Assembly: GCA_963921795.1 (NCBI GenBank)
Contig: OY997653.1
Coordinates: 25,645,273 to 25,709,272 of the forward strand
From: Nannobrachium achirus
Taxonomy: Eukaryota; Chordata; Actinopteri; Myctophiformes; Myctophidae
Length of the DNA stretch: 64,000 nucleotides
Direction of reading: 5' to 3'
This document shows positions 1 through 12,679 of this stretch, piece by piece (position 1 is the first letter of the stretch; each line of letters begins with the position of its first letter). The position numbers and the translations under genes are program-made. Under the pieces are notes generated by a model. The model worked only from the letters and a program-made list of their open reading frames with translations. It had not been told where the DNA came from and made no database searches.

Positions 1-495
1 ATAGAACCGATCCTATTTTTAGGGAATGCGTATCCGTGGTTCGTGCTATCCGTACGCCTGGTGTAGCCGGCTGAATTGATATATATTGGATCTATCCAAA
101 ACGCGCATACGCGCGCGCGCCCCGCATACGCACGCATACGCACTGACGCGCGCGAAACGGCTTGGTGTAGTCCGGCCGTAAGATGTGATGCGCATTGCTG
201 TGCGCTTGTGTGCATGCTGTCATGTATAAAACTGTATATGCTATTGTGTATGTACTGTATAGGCTACAATATGTGTGCCAGATAGTGGTCTGCAACTGTT
301 TTGGGTCGCTGTATTATTGTACTGTATATAAATATGGCATAAAGGCAGAGTCTGACACAGCCGGTGGAGGCGGAGGAGGCGGTGGGAGGTGGGGATCATT
401 GTAAAAAAGAATCGCACCCGTGCGAAGTGAGCGGTGCAAAAATATTTAGGGAGTATGATATATTGTGGACTTCGATTTTCAAGCCTTTTCTTTAA

Positions 496-882
496 ATAAC
501 TAGACCAGGTCAACCTGGTTGTGCCAGACCCCGGTTCTACCCCCGGTTCTGCCCCCGGTTCTGCCCCCGGTTCTGTCATCATCATTTATGACATCATGCC
601 TTTTGTAGGCATGTCATCATCATGTCATCATCATATATACCCTTTATATAGAAAAGGGACAGACCGACATTTGCTTATGTAGGCCTACCCATTTCATGGG
701 TCTGGCAACTAGACCAGGTCAACCTGGTTGTGCCAGACCCCCTGTCTGTCATCATCATTTATGACATCATGCCTTTTGTAGGCATGTCATCATCATGTCA
801 TCATCATATATACCCTTTATATAGAAAACCCGGACAGACCGACATTTGCTTAAGTAGGCCTACCCATTTCATGGGTCTGGCA
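496..882. repeat. Tandem duplication, two units of about 175-210 bp
   Basis: The segment from ACTAGACCAGGTCAACCTGG to TTTCATGGGTCTGGCAA occurs twice, head to tail, at about 496-706 and 708-882. The first unit also holds four copies of a 12-bp GGTTCTGCCCCC motif (about 532-575) that the second lacks. Both contain several ATCATCATGTCATC runs. Confidence 0.85.
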
Positions 883-960
883 ATCATAAATGCTTTTCCC
901 TTTTAAATTGAAGATATTAAATAATATATTTATTATTACACACATCACATATAAATATGG

Positions 961-963
<3 letters not shown>

Positions 964-1047
<84 letters not shown>
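964..1047. repeat. (GT)n microsatellite
   Basis: About 42 uninterrupted GT dinucleotides. Confidence 0.98.
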
Positions 1048-1049
<2 letters not shown>

Positions 1050-1433
1050 CCATGATCAATCAATAGCTAGGTTAACATTCACAATATACATCATCAATAT
1101 AAACCAATTATATTCAATCATGTACATGATGTCATGTCTACATCACAATAGATGGTATATAGTACTTTGACTGATAGTGTTCCCTTAGTTTTTCCAGGAA
1201 GTCCGGACTAGACCTTTAGCACATCGCTCCAATTAACTGTAGAGGCGAACGAGGCATCTAGCTCTTTATATCTGTGGTAGTTACTGGGAGAGGAAACCAA
1301 AGGACAAGGTGACCATGTGGAGCCTTGGAGCAGAGGGGAAGCGTGTGGATACTTATCTTTTCCAAAATAAGTAGAGCTACAGAGAGTCGATCTCCAGAGA
1401 GGCGAGAAGAGGCCAGAAGATGAATATCTTAGT

Positions 1434-2210
1434 TTTTCAAAGTCTGTTCATTTGTATTTTAAACTTGTATTAGCTGCCTGTCATTTATAACCTGTGAAAT
1501 TATCCACAGTCTGTCTAAAAGTGTGGTTATTTTATCGCTTATCAGTGATATTCATCTAATACAATTTTGAAATTCAAATTCAATGGCCTAAAGGATGAAC
1601 CAATCGGGTGCCTCCGTGTCTATGACATCGTTTTTTATGACGTATTTTCTCCGGCCTAAACGCGTTCTAAATCAGGGTGAACCAATCGGGTGCCTCTGTG
1701 ACAATGACATCATGGACAAAGCAACAGAATCGAAGTGTTTCATTAGTCTAGCTAACTCATGTCATCATTAGTGACATCATATTTTTTTTCAAAAGCTGTT
1801 TATTTTTATTTTAAACTTGTATTAGTTGCCTATCATTCATAACCTGTGAAATTATCCACAGTCTGTCTAAAAGTGTGGTTGTTTTCTCCGCTTATGGGTG
1901 ATATTCATTTAATACAATTTTGAAATTCAAATTCATTGGTCTGTTCAGTTTGGTCAATTCATAATCAAGTAAGCATTTGATTGGACACCGTGTTTATTTT
2001 CTCCGGCCTAAAGGGTGAACCAATCGGGTGCCTCTGTGCCTATGACATCATTTTTTATGACGTATTTTCTGCGGCCTAAACGCGTTCTAAATCAGGGTGA
2101 ACCAATCGGGTGCCTCTGTGCCTATGACATCATGGACAAATCAACAGAATCGAAGTGTTTCATTGGTCTAGCTAACTCATGTCATCATCATTAGTGACAT
2201 CATAATTTTG
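1434..2210. repeat. Tandem duplication, two units of about 350-420 bp
   Basis: Two diverged head-to-tail copies, about 1434-1785 and 1787-2210. Shared landmarks are CTTGTATTAG, CCACAGTCTGTCTAAAAGTG, GAACCAATCGGGTGCCTC (twice per unit) and CTAGCTAACTCATGTCATC. The second unit has an extra segment at about 1936-1995. Confidence 0.8.
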
Positions 2211-2649
2211 GTAAAAAAGCGGTCTATAGGAGCGGTTTGCACCGCTCAAAAATAAGTTTACAACTAAATATTAGAAGTGGTTAGTGATCACATGCTGGTG
2301 GTTATTGGGGCACCATGTTTCTGTACTCAGGTCATGGTTACATCCCAGACAGTGTGAATAAGTGTGTCTAGATTAGAAGAAGAGAATTTAATAATACATA
2401 GAAATAGATTACTATCAAAGAGGAACTGTCCTAGTGAATGCAATGATAGTCCCACTGAGATTTCCCAACAGTGGGTGAGGGAGTTGTCTTCAAACACAGC
2501 CGGCCTTGTCATTACACCATTCTGTGAACGGTGAAGGTTGATATTTTCTGCTGTGATTTGGTTCCTTTGTACCCAGATGAACTAGGCATATAGTGTCTCC
2601 TCAGCTGTACATTTTACCAAACCCATCCATTTACTACCTACCAGTTGTA

Positions 2650-2838
2650 TTTATATAAGCGCTTTTATCCAAGGCACTTTACATAGTTTGTGCGTTTCAT
2701 TCACTCATTCACACACACATTCATACACCGATAGCAGAGGAAACCATGCAAGGCACCAACCTGCTCATCGGGAGCAATTAGGGGTTCAGCATCTTGCTCA
2801 AGGACACTCTGGGGGAGCCACTCTACCCCTGAGCCACT
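2650..2838 (-). repeat. tRNA-derived SINE, partial
   Basis: Matches the copy at 27127-27367 over most of its length (GCGCTTTTATCCAAG, then CACACATTCATACACCGAT, then GAGGAAACCATGCAAGGCAC). The segment carrying the tRNA box B is deleted here, but the box A end (CTACCCCTGAGC) remains. Confidence 0.75.
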
Positions 2839-3227
2839 GCTACCCTCGTATATGGTACCATACCCAGTTAAATACAGAATACCAGTAAGACGCCTAAGGG
2901 CTACAAGCGCCATGTCTTGGCCATCTGGCCAGTGATGTATATCGGACCCATATATGGAGACCCCTGGTACCCATATATGGAGATCCATGTACTGTATATG
3001 GAGATATTGCTGTGAGACCCCATACATGCTTACTCAGTTATTCGTTATGTGAAAGTCCTATGACGTCTCTGGGATACAATCCAAAAGAACTGACCAAACC
3101 ATCCACAGTGGCCTAGCTGTGTTTGGTGGCCAAGTCTCATCACCTTCAGCAGTGGCATACTGGCTCACAGACAAACAGTATGGCACCTCACCCACCACTG
3201 ATTGGTTCTCATATTCAGTTCTCATAT

Positions 3228-4765
3228 TGTTTGTTTGATTGATTGATTGATTGAAGGCTTTATTAGAAGTTTGCATAGGAAAATGTACAGATTCATGACG
3301 GTACAGTTCACTGGTACAAGGTCTACTAAAAGGAGATCCATGAAAAGACTAAGCTTATTTCAACAGGAAACCATTTAAGTATCTCATATAACATTGAATG
3401 ACAGACAAATAGAACACAGTACTATGCAGTAGACATGTAAAGAAAAAAAGAAAGAAAAAGAAAACAGTAGGTCTATACAATCAGTAAGTACAGTATATAC
3501 AATATATACAAGGAAGGGGCAGGTAACAGTAAGTCTAAACAATCAGTATGTACAGTATATACAAGGAAGGGGCAGGGAGGGTAGGGTTGGGCTAGGTTTT
3601 TACCAGTTGTGAACGGCTGCTGCCTGTAAGTGGTTTTTTAGGGCAATTTTAAAGGATGCTAGTGATCCACACTCCTTTATGGCCTTCGGTAAGGCATTCC
3701 ACATTTTTGTGGTATAGCAGAAGAACGAGTTCGACCCTTTCTTTGAGTTGACTCTGGGTTGAACGTGATCTGTGGCACTGCCTCTGGTGTTGTAATTATG
3801 GACATCCTTAACGTTTATAAAGTATTTTGACAGGTACTTGGGTATCATAGTGGTGTAGTGTATCTTGTACACCAGTCCCATTGCAAGTTGCTGTACTCTG
3901 TCATCTACTCTGAGCCACCCCACTCTTAACTGGTGAGTAGCGGTGAGGTGAGTCTGATTGGGAAGGTTAAGCAGGACCCTAATTAGTTTATTTTGGGCTG
4001 TTTGGAGTTTAGTTTTTAGGGCTTGTGGGGCGTCACGATACCATACGTGGACTCCATAGTCAAAGAGGGGCTGGATTATTGCACCAGCTATGGTCTTCAG
4101 TGTGTTGAAGTTGACCATTGGGGCGATCCTCTGTAGGAAACGAGTTCGTTGGTTGATTTTTTGTATTACTTTTGAAGTCATCTTTTCGCTGGAAAGATTA
4201 GCTTCAAGGATACATCCTAAGTAAGAGATTTCGTTTTTTCGTGTTATGACCTTGTCACCCACTTTGATTGTGAAGTTCTCTACCTTTTTGAGGTTATGAT
4301 TTGATCCAAAGAGGATGGACTCGGTTTTGCCCAGGTGAATTGATAATTTGTTGTCGTTAAGCCATGTGCAGATCTTACTCAGTTCAGAGTTAAGTGTCTT
4401 TTCAACCTGCAAGTGGTCCTTGCCCGAGACTAGGAGAGCCGAGTCATCCGCGAACAGGAACAGGTTGCAGTCGCAAGCAGATGCCATGTCGTTCACGTAT
4501 ATTAGGAACAACAGAGGTCCCAGTATGCTACCTTGAGGAACTCCACAGCTTACTGGGAGGGGGGGGGACAGGGTACCGTTAATCTCCACCACCTGTTCCC
4601 TCCCCACCAGGTAAGATTGCATCCAGCTCACTGCTGCGCTGTCAAGACCGATGGCTTTTAGTTTCTCAATCAGAATAGCATGATCCACGGTGTCAAATGC
4701 CTTCTGGAGGTCCATCATGACCATGCCACTATATTTGCCCTGATCCGCCCTTGTTCCAGGGACAA
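3228..4765 (-). mobile_element. 5'-truncated non-LTR retrotransposon (LINE), jockey/CR1-like
   Basis: A LINE with its 5' half missing. Its open frame ends at 3600; the 3' UTR runs to 3256 with AATAAAG near the end, and the tail is (TCAA)n at 3228-3255. The right-hand break is near 4750-4780, where the reading frame loses resemblance to reverse transcriptase. No target duplication could be found. Confidence 0.9.
3600..4724 (-). pseudogene. LINE reverse transcriptase, C-terminal part (truncated)
   Basis: 374 codons read without a stop. Reverse transcriptase blocks run in order: MVMMDLQKAFDTVDH (catalytic Asp in block A), PVSCGVPQGSILGPLLFLIY (block B), and LFLFADDSALL (FADD, the catalytic box), followed by TWLNDNKLSIHLGKTE. 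The C-terminal tail has NYNTRGS and MWNALPKAIKECGS, as in CR1/jockey-group elements. The endonuclease domain and N-terminal RT are absent, so it cannot move by itself. The intact frame suggests a fairly recent insertion. Clade assignment is by motif style only. Confidence 0.88.
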
Positions 4766-5759
4766 GGGTAAAGGCTCATTAGTGTCCACATTGGACACTA
4801 AGTACCATCCACTCCCATCCACTTCAATTGAGAAAGATATTTTTTATCTTTATCTTGCCCGGTGGGAATGACCCTATAGGTATAGCTTCATGATGAATAT
4901 CAAAACTAGCTCTAAAATAGTTCAACTAAGCCTGATTAGTTCAGTTAGTGGTCAGACTTGTCGTTCTTGTATCTGCAGACTAGTGGTGCTTTATTTTTAT
5001 CACAACACTGGTGACTGTAATGTGTACGTTTATCACAGTACAGTACTATATACTGTATGTATATATGCTCCAGCATCACGTGTATGACTCAAACGTGCGT
5101 GTGTGTGTGTGTGTGGGGATTGCTCCTGCGGATTAATTACTGTATGAGTCATCATGCAGCCAGCGGAACAGTCTGCTTCTAGATACAGTATGACTCACAC
5201 ACGCTGTGCGCTACTGTATTTGTCAAGTTGCCAAATGCTTTTATTTGAGAGCCTTCCCCCCCAGTTGAAGCATTTAGCATAGCCCCTTATCTGATTATGA
5301 AAGCGTGTTATGAAACATTATCAGACCGGACCAGACGCTATCCCAGCGGCAGGCCAAATCCACACTGACAGCCAGCGGAACTGTCTGTGCCTTTGAGAAA
5401 GTAATGTATTTAAGTAAAAAGTAACAATACCACAATGTAAAAATACTCTGTTTTAAAAAAAAGGCCTGTATTCAACCTTTTACTACGGCACGGTAACGCT
5501 GCACTAATATTCTACCTATGAGAGTGGATTCTGCCAAATTGTGCCAGTTGATCATATTCACACGGCGGCCATCTTGCCATTAAGTTAATGAAATGCCACC
5601 CCAGTTGCCACCCGGTTTGAAATTTCAAATATGGCCGCCAGGTGAATATGGTCAATGCATTTCAATGGGGTACGTGGTTTGACAAATTCGTAGATTCTGC
5701 CTTTCCCCCTCTGTCCAATCAGGTGAGTCGAAGGCGGACCGTCCCAAGACTCAGGAAGC

Positions 5760-5789
5760 GACAACTTACCTCACGTGAGGTAAGTTGTC
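5760..5789. repeat. Perfect 30-bp palindrome
   Basis: GACAACTTACCTCAC followed directly by its reverse complement, with CACGTG (E-box) at the centre and no loop. Confidence 0.95.
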
Positions 5790-6056
5790 CGACTTTCCAC
5801 CGCAGAGTGTCAACTGATTGTAGCACTGTGTTATAACCTTTGGGAGTGCACAGACTGGGGCGAGGCTATCCCGCCAAGTTAGATATCTCGTCACAGACGT
5901 GTGTTGTGTACTGTAGCTGCGGTGAGGGTCATGAAAGTGAGTGACAGGTGCGTCACTGGTTATTGGGACAGAATGCGCTGCTTTTTAGAATCCGCTGGCT
6001 GTCGAACAAAAAGTGTTTATCAACCGGCAACCATAGATTGGTGTAACCGTGCCCTA

Positions 6057-6358
6057 AAGGTACAAAAGTATTGGTATCAAAATACACAAAAGCACCAAAA
6101 AGTTATTATAGTAATTATTTTCCAAATGTGTCAAAATTATATTAAAAAAACTGATCTACAAGCTCACAACTCGCAATGCTACGGAATGTGAGCTTGTAGA
6201 TCAGCTTTGAATAGCCAAAGTATAAAAGCAATAGGTATTAATTGATTAATGTAGCCCTATGTTTTGTAATAATAATCTGAATCTGCAAACTAACTAAACT
6301 ACCTACTACTAAGGTTTTAATCAACAGCCCTAGAGTAAATGTACTTAGTTACTTTCCA
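6057..6358. mobile_element. hAT-like MITE with TACTTTTACT-type ends
   Basis: Begins with AAAGGTACAAAAGTATTGG and ends AATGTACTTAGTTACTTTCC, the same ends as 60410-60832. A full palindrome copy sits inside at 6151-6205. Boundaries approximate. Confidence 0.55.
6151..6205. repeat. Palindrome family copy (full hairpin)
   Basis: CTGATCTACAAGCTCACAAC at left and GTGAGCTTGTAGATCAGC at right, with a short spacer. Further full or near-full copies: 6604-6668, 7628-7670, 7891-7940, 10301-10362, 12134-12202, 12807-12878, 24392-24443, 25893-25965, 26153-26204, 44850-44926, 46409-46470, 46685-46742, 55064-55122, 58826-58876. Half copies: about 8921, 10583, 11159, 14938, 17403, 17504, 21015, 31522, 32644, 42480, 43733, 44077, 50266, 52206, 53752, 57897 and 60566. 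Confidence 0.9.
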
Positions 6359-6478
6359 CCAATAGTGCCTTTTTGACTGGGGACAGTTCCCACAGTGCAC
6401 ACAGTATACACATTAACCCACAGGTATGTTACTGGTGTGACCTCGATTTAACAGTTATCCAGTGCAGGCTTGTTGTCG

Positions 6479-6980
6479 CCAGTGTTGCCAGATTGTGTTT
6501 TTGCGAGAGAAATAAGCAACCAGGTCTATGAAAACAAGCCCAAAATAAGCGACTAGGCCACATGAGCACTTCAAACCTATACACGTTGGCCATTTGAAAA
6601 TAACCGATCTACCAGATCACAACTCCTCGCATCGCAGCGCGTTGTGAGCTTGTATGTAGATCTGCTATTAAAAATAAATAAAAAATAAGAAATCTTGAAA
6701 GAAATGTGGATTTCTTTCAAACATGTCCCTGACACAACATACAGTAAGCCTACTGTATTTTCAGATGGGGGTCTGTAGACTAATAGCCTACATATTCATT
6801 TGGGGTTCCTTCATGAAAAGGTTTGAGAACCACTGGTTTAAACAACATCTAGGAAGTGAGCCCAAATAATCAACTACAACTACAACTAAGCCCCCAAAAA
6901 CACAACGCACAAACTACCAACATCTACAAGCAACTAACAAGTCCAAAATCGCTTATAATAAGCAGACCTGGCAACGCTGG
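6479..6980. mobile_element. DNA transposon-like element, CCAGTGTTGCCAG ends
   Basis: The left end CCAGTGTTGCCAG and right end CTGGCAACGCTGG are inverted repeats with one mismatch. Inside are a palindrome copy (6604-6668) and a fragment reading GGTTTGAGAACCACTGGTTT, a hAT end. A related right half lies at about 23010-23190. No open frame. Confidence 0.6.
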
Positions 6981-7540
6981 TCGCCACTGTCGTGTATAGA
7001 AACCTCGTAAGAACAAAAACATTACTTCTCAGGAAATGGAGGGAGAAAAAAAGACCCCTATAGACCTTTATTGATCCCTCGAGGGAAATTCAGCTGCCTT
7101 TACAACAGCCATCATAGGAAAGAACACAAAAACAGCTAATAAAAACAACAACAGGTTAGGTAATAAAAAGATAATAAGAAAAATGAGGCCAGCAGGGCCA
7201 AGAACATAAAAACGGATGAAAAAACAAACAAACATAGAGTTTCAATGGATCCAAAGTATCCGAGCTCTTATTAATACTTTACATGTATTAAATATTTCTA
7301 AAACCCACAGACACTCGTATTCACTTTCAACCTGGTGTACCTGTTTAAGTGCTAGTAGATTGGCTATTTTCGCTACAGTTTTGTGCGACACTTGTCATAC
7401 GACAAAGAATATAATAGGGCATTGATTTGTAAAAAGAAAGAAAAGAAAAAAGATGCAATGTTGGAGATACAAGGTTTCCGCCCGACAGCGACAATATGTT
7501 GTCCCTGGCAGGTGGCCTCACATATGGTGAGACGTATGTA

Positions 7541-8009
7541 CAGGGGCGTCACAAGGGGGGGGGGGAAAGTGAGACTGAGTTACTAGGGCCCAAGGTGGAG
7601 GGGCCCTAGTAACTTTAGTTATTGAAAAATAGCAGATTTAAGCTCACTGCGAGCTTGTAGATCTGCTGGTCGTGAAAATGTGCGATAATCTTGGAATATA
7701 CAGTATGTACTTTTTAAGCGAACATTTGTAACTCAAATTTTGCTTCTGGGGGTTCCCTGGAACGAAATATTTTGAGATGGGGGTCCGTGGCCAAATACAT
7801 ATCATCTTGGGGGTCCTTGACATGAAAAGGTTTGAGCACCACTGACATGGAAACATAGGTTTCTTGCACACATTTTCACGTTTTTTTCAAAAATAGCAGA
7901 TATACAAGCTCGAGCTTGTATATCTGCTATTTTTCAATAGTTAATATTCATGGGGCCGCCCGCAGTGAATCCTTGTACCCAGGGCCCAGAATTTGGTGTG
8001 ACGCCCCTG
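7541..8009. mobile_element. hAT-type MITE with 8-bp target duplication
   Basis: Ends CAGGGGCGTCACA and TGTGACGCCCCTG are perfect inverted repeats; both flanks read CGTATGTA (7533-7540 and 8010-8017). Eight-base duplications and CAG...CTG ends are typical of hAT. Inside lie a second hAT end (AGGTTTGAGCACCACTG) and two palindrome hairpins. No transposase. Confidence 0.88.
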
Positions 8010-8848
8010 CGTATGTACAGTATGTGGGGCGGTAGTGTTTAATGTTTAGCCAGGTGCATGTTCATATGAGGACTGTGTCGCCCACGACTGTTCAGTCAGC
8101 CTTATAATTATTACCCAGAGGCCCCCATGTCAACACTAACATGCTGCATGTGCGTGTGGGTGTGTTTGCTCATGGAATCACATGTCATGTACATTGCCCG
8201 TGCCACTGAGGCGACAGTTAACCTGAGAGAAACCTCTACACACTCAGCGGCTCCACTGATGGATTTTGTGCAGTAAGTGTAGAATTCGGCCCGGCAAGGC
8301 CCTGTGTGATGGATAACCAGGCCCACGAGATGGTTTATAAATGACTCAAGAAGATGGCTGAGTCACCTTTTTTTTCCCACACGACTGTCACTTTTCTCCA
8401 CATAATCTCATTTCACCATACCAGGGCCCTTCATGTTGTGGCCTATAACTGTCGTACAGACACATTTCTCCCCCTTGATTCTTTGGATCATGATGCAACT
8501 CCACATATAGGCCACGGCCATTTCCACCAGACAAGATTTCATAATATAACTCTTGATCTGTTTTTCTTTTTCCTTGGATTTCTTGGATCATGACGCAACT
8601 CCCCATATAGGCCAGGTTTATGTCAGACTACATTTTCACCATTTTGTGCTTTCTTCAATACAAATGTTTGCTACTACTCCTGCATATTTCATTACACATT
8701 ATCTCTGGGGTCACGTGATAAAGATGTACAGGTAGGCAACCCAGACAACTTTTCTAAACTTCCTCTGTGTTCAAGCACATGCTGCATCCCATATCCTCAC
8801 CCTGGCTCTCAACATTTAAAATCTCCTTACTTCAAAATTATATGTTGT

Positions 8849-8876
8849 GACCCCCCCCCCCCCCCCCCCCCCCCCC
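8849..8876. repeat. Poly-C tract
   Basis: Run of about 28 cytosines, a likely assembly weak point. Confidence 0.9.
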
Positions 8877-8999
8877 ATCTCAAAATAGTTTGTGCCAGGG
8901 ACCCCCAGAAGCAAATATTTGATGCACTATGAGCTTGTAAATCTGCTATTTTTGAATAGCCAAAGTATACAATAATACTTTATTGAAATTGCACCCACC

Positions 9000-9250
9000 C
9001 CTCATATTTCACATGGCCCTCTTCTAGCGCCACCATGAGGCTGATTCTTGCAAACACATTTTTTGACACTGCTCCCACAGATTTTGCCCTAAAATCATGC
9101 AAAGCGGTACACAGTATGTCTAGAGTCCTGTCATCAACATGGATCTGTCCCATTTAGCGCCACCTCCAGGCTGATTTTTTCAAACACATCTTTGGACACT
9201 GCTGACCTGACGGAGTGACCACTTATCTCCCGATTAGGGAGTCTTACTGG
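9000..9250 (+). mobile_element. Helitron-like 3' end (family copy A)
   Basis: Ends with hairpin CTCCC-GATTA-GGGAG (9227-9241) followed by TCTTACTGG, a CTRR-type end, then T. The body has two TAGCGCCACC segments. No 5' end seen. Same 3' structure as copies at 26815, 53240 and 56151. Confidence 0.6.
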
Positions 9251-10000
9251 TAATAATGAGCAGATGTAGTATTAGAGTAGCAGAAAAAACAACAACCTGA
9301 AAATGAGTCAAATAGTTGACTTGATAAAGGCCCAGGCCTTGTGAAATCTGGTCATGTTCTCTGGCTGGCAGACAGAGTGTGAGCCGGGCATGAAGCATGT
9401 GTGAACAACATCCTCAATGGATGGAGTTCATGGTCTCACCAGCCTTCACATTCTCTAAGCTCAGCCATGTGCAGTGACATAGGACACGGACACACAAGCC
9501 TAACCATGACTCTCTGCAACATTAACCATGGCCTATCTATTTTGGGCATGTCATTTTGGGTAAACATTTCAAAAATGTTCAAAGAATAAAAGAAAACAAA
9601 AAAACAAAACTATGTCACAATGTGTGACACATTTTAAGTAGATCGCCTATGTTTGATAAGTGCTTTTATGCAGATATCAGGGTTTTTCCACACTGAATTG
9701 TCTTGTCCTCTGTATTCAATGTAATATTTAAAAGCATTTGTCATAAAATGATAGAAAGCAGCCCACCGCAATATGAATAGCTCTTCTTAGCAGTTCCAAA
9801 AACCATACTGCCTAGCAATGTTTGTAAAGTATTATTTTTCAAATGAGTTTCCAAATTTGATTTAGCTACAACAATTATTTTCTTAGCTGGCCAAGTGTTC
9901 AGACTACCCTAGCAACTTTTGTTTTACCACATGAAGTCAAAATGGTGCCCAACAAGGCCTGTGACCCAAATAAATGTGAAACCCTTGTACTAGAGTCATT

Positions 10001-10155
<155 letters not shown>

Positions 10156-10378
10156 AAGCGTGTGTCTGAACTTTCTGTCATTGCACAGGGGCTGTCAAGA
10201 TCTCAGAGTGATCTGAGTGATCCTAACATCAAGGTTGTTTGGGCTTGCTAGAGGCTGATTTATACTTACTAGCGCAACAGTGTTGCTTCCAGGGAATAGT
10301 CGATCTACAAGCTCACACTGCATCGCTCTGCAAAACATTGTGAGCTTGCAGAGATGCTGCAAGAAGCACCTCAAGGCG

Positions 10379-10380
10379 AC

Positions 10381-10422
<42 letters not shown>

Positions 10423-10427
10423 ACTCA
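10379..10427. repeat. (CT)n microsatellite
   Basis: CT run with one TTCT interruption. It is followed by CCGTTAAAAGTAAAAGTC, the left end of a TACTTTTACT-type MITE running to about 10680. Confidence 0.9.
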
Positions 10428-11970
10428 CTCCGTTAAAAGTAAAAGTCTGGTAATCAAAAATGACTTGAGTAAAAGTACAAAAGTAATGGCATTAAAATAT
10501 ACCTCAAGTACCAAAAGTAAAAGTACTTATCATGATGCAGTATGTCTCATTTTACAAGTTTGTCATGTAAATAATTTATACATAGCAGATCTACAATCTC
10601 ACAACGTTGTGAAGCGTAAAGAGGGTAATGTATGTTCAATTCAAATCCCTGCACTACAATACATAACCACAGATTAGTGCTGGACAGAAAGAAAAATACC
10701 AAATAACGGTATTTGTGTCTCAAAGGATCTTCTTTGACCATTCAAATGTGCTGTACAATGTACTTCACACTCACCCATTCACACACCCCAAGATGGAACA
10801 CTATTCAACATGACAGGGTTCTGCGCTGTCCACAATCACACACCACACCGATGGGTCGGGATCTGGAAGCACATGGAACCGGATCCTGGTTGGTGGACTT
10901 ATCGTCTGTTACAAAGTGGTTCTCAAACGTTTTAATGTCAAGGACCACCATAACTGGACGGAGAGTGTCCAGGCCTACAGCAGAGTCCATTTGGTTCCAT
11001 TTGTACACACTCAGAGTTACAGACATGCAAGGGTCCATTTGGAACTTCTTGTATATAAATATGTGGGAATATCATCTGGAATATCATCAGAATGCCATGG
11101 CAAACTCGCATTCTCTGCCAGGCCAATCGATCAATAAGCCCATAAAGCATTGGGACACAATGCATTGTGAGCTTGTACCAGTAGATCTGCTATTTTCACC
11201 GAATCTGGGCCTAATTTCAGCAAATGTTCTCCGAATGTACAGCTATTTTCGCTGAATGTTCGCAGAGTTCTATTTTCGTTGTTTGATCGCCTTACTATTA
11301 CATGCCAGAATAGGGACGCGAGGGTTAATGTGGTTTAGGCGCAGAAGTCCTGTTTTAACTTTAGTGTGTGTTTGTTTAATTACCTGTTGCACCATAAAAA
11401 ATAAGCCTGAGAATCTAGTTTGATGTGTGCTCAGATACAACGTGTCTTCAATTTTGCTGATAAAATTGGATAAAGCACTCCATAAAATCCAAGACACTCA
11501 ATTAGTTTGGTGTTACAAAAAGCCACACCATGTCTGCAAACACTTTGGAATGTCTTTGTGCGTTATTATCTGGCTCAAACACTGGCAAAAAAAAAAAAAG
11601 ACGAACAAAAAAAAACGAAAAAGAATTCCGGGCACAGTGTATCCACATCGACTACCAGCGCCAGAGATTTGTTAGTCTTTGAGTTGGTGGCTGTTTGACT
11701 GCAACATCTCTTTTTTTTTAAACTGAACATCTGGTCGGTGTTAATGTGTCTCCTGTGCAAAGAAACAACAACGCCGGCAGTACAGAGAGAATCCACCCAA
11801 GACAGCATCAGGACTGAAGGTGAACATTGAGAAGACAGTTGTTTGTTGATGTGCACTGACTGTGACTGTGTTTTGTGTTGTTGTAGCAGACAGAGGTGCA
11901 ACAGCGCCCTCTCCCTCTCTCCTACTTCACTACTCATCATTCTATCTCCTGCTGTGCTCTTCCTCTAATC

Positions 11971-12270
11971 CAGGGGTCTTCAACAAGGAGGTCCAGGACC
12001 CCTAGGGGTCCTCAGAGTTACTACAGGGGGTCCTTCAAATCTTTGTGTGATAGAAACCTTTTTTCTCCTTTTTTTATATTAACCACTTGAACCCTAACGT
12101 CCATATTCTGAGCACTTAAGGCTTAAGCCAAACATAGCAGATCTACAAGCTCAAAACGTGTTGCACTGTGACACGTTTTGAGCTTGTAGATCGGCTATTT
12201 TTGACAATGTGGCCCCCCAAGTGAATGTGAAAATAGTGGCCCTCTCCATCATCAAAGTTGCCCACCCCTG
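11971..12270. mobile_element. hAT-type MITE, 300 bp, CTCTAATC target duplication
   Basis: Left end CAGGGGTCTTCAAC; right end GTTGCCCACCCCTG, whose complement is CAGGGGTGGGCAAC. CTCTAATC stands on both sides (11963-11970 and 12271-12278). The interior contains a full palindrome hairpin (12134-12202). No coding capacity. Confidence 0.92.
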
Positions 12271-12679
12271 CTCTAATCACTGTTCATTTGTCTGTCTTTT
12301 TGTCGCTCATCTCGTTGACTCTCTCTCTGTCCATTTCTCTTAATCTGTCTGTCTGTCTGTCTTTCTGTCCATCTCTCTTTCTCTCTCCGTCCATCTGTTT
12401 GTTTGTTTGTTTGTTTGTCTGTCTCTCCCTCGTTTCCCATTAAGACCTGAGGCCTGATTAGCCACAGCAAAAACAATCTAAAATCACACAGAAGCTTTAT
12501 TCCCGGTCAACTGGACCACAAAGCAAACTTTTTTCTTTTCCTTCCCACTCCATTTCTCCCACAATTCTCTCTTCCTCTCCTCTCCTCCTCACACACCTGT
12601 GGTTATTTTGGGTGTTTTTACTTCCTTCCATTCCTCTCTCCCTCCTCTCTGTCACCTCTCCATGCCATTTCCTGGTGTC

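Larger units (their letters stand above)
1..3227. other. Intergenic, repeat-derived
   Basis: No gene seen. It opens with an alternating CG/CA-rich segment (about 100-165), then two tandem duplications, a GT microsatellite and a SINE copy, listed separately. Short open frames here encode low-complexity or repeat-derived peptides only. Confidence 0.6.

Noticed and set aside
496..882. Regular short repeats that might suggest a CRISPR array
   Set aside because: Only two long diverged units, no repeat-spacer regularity, and the DNA is vertebrate.
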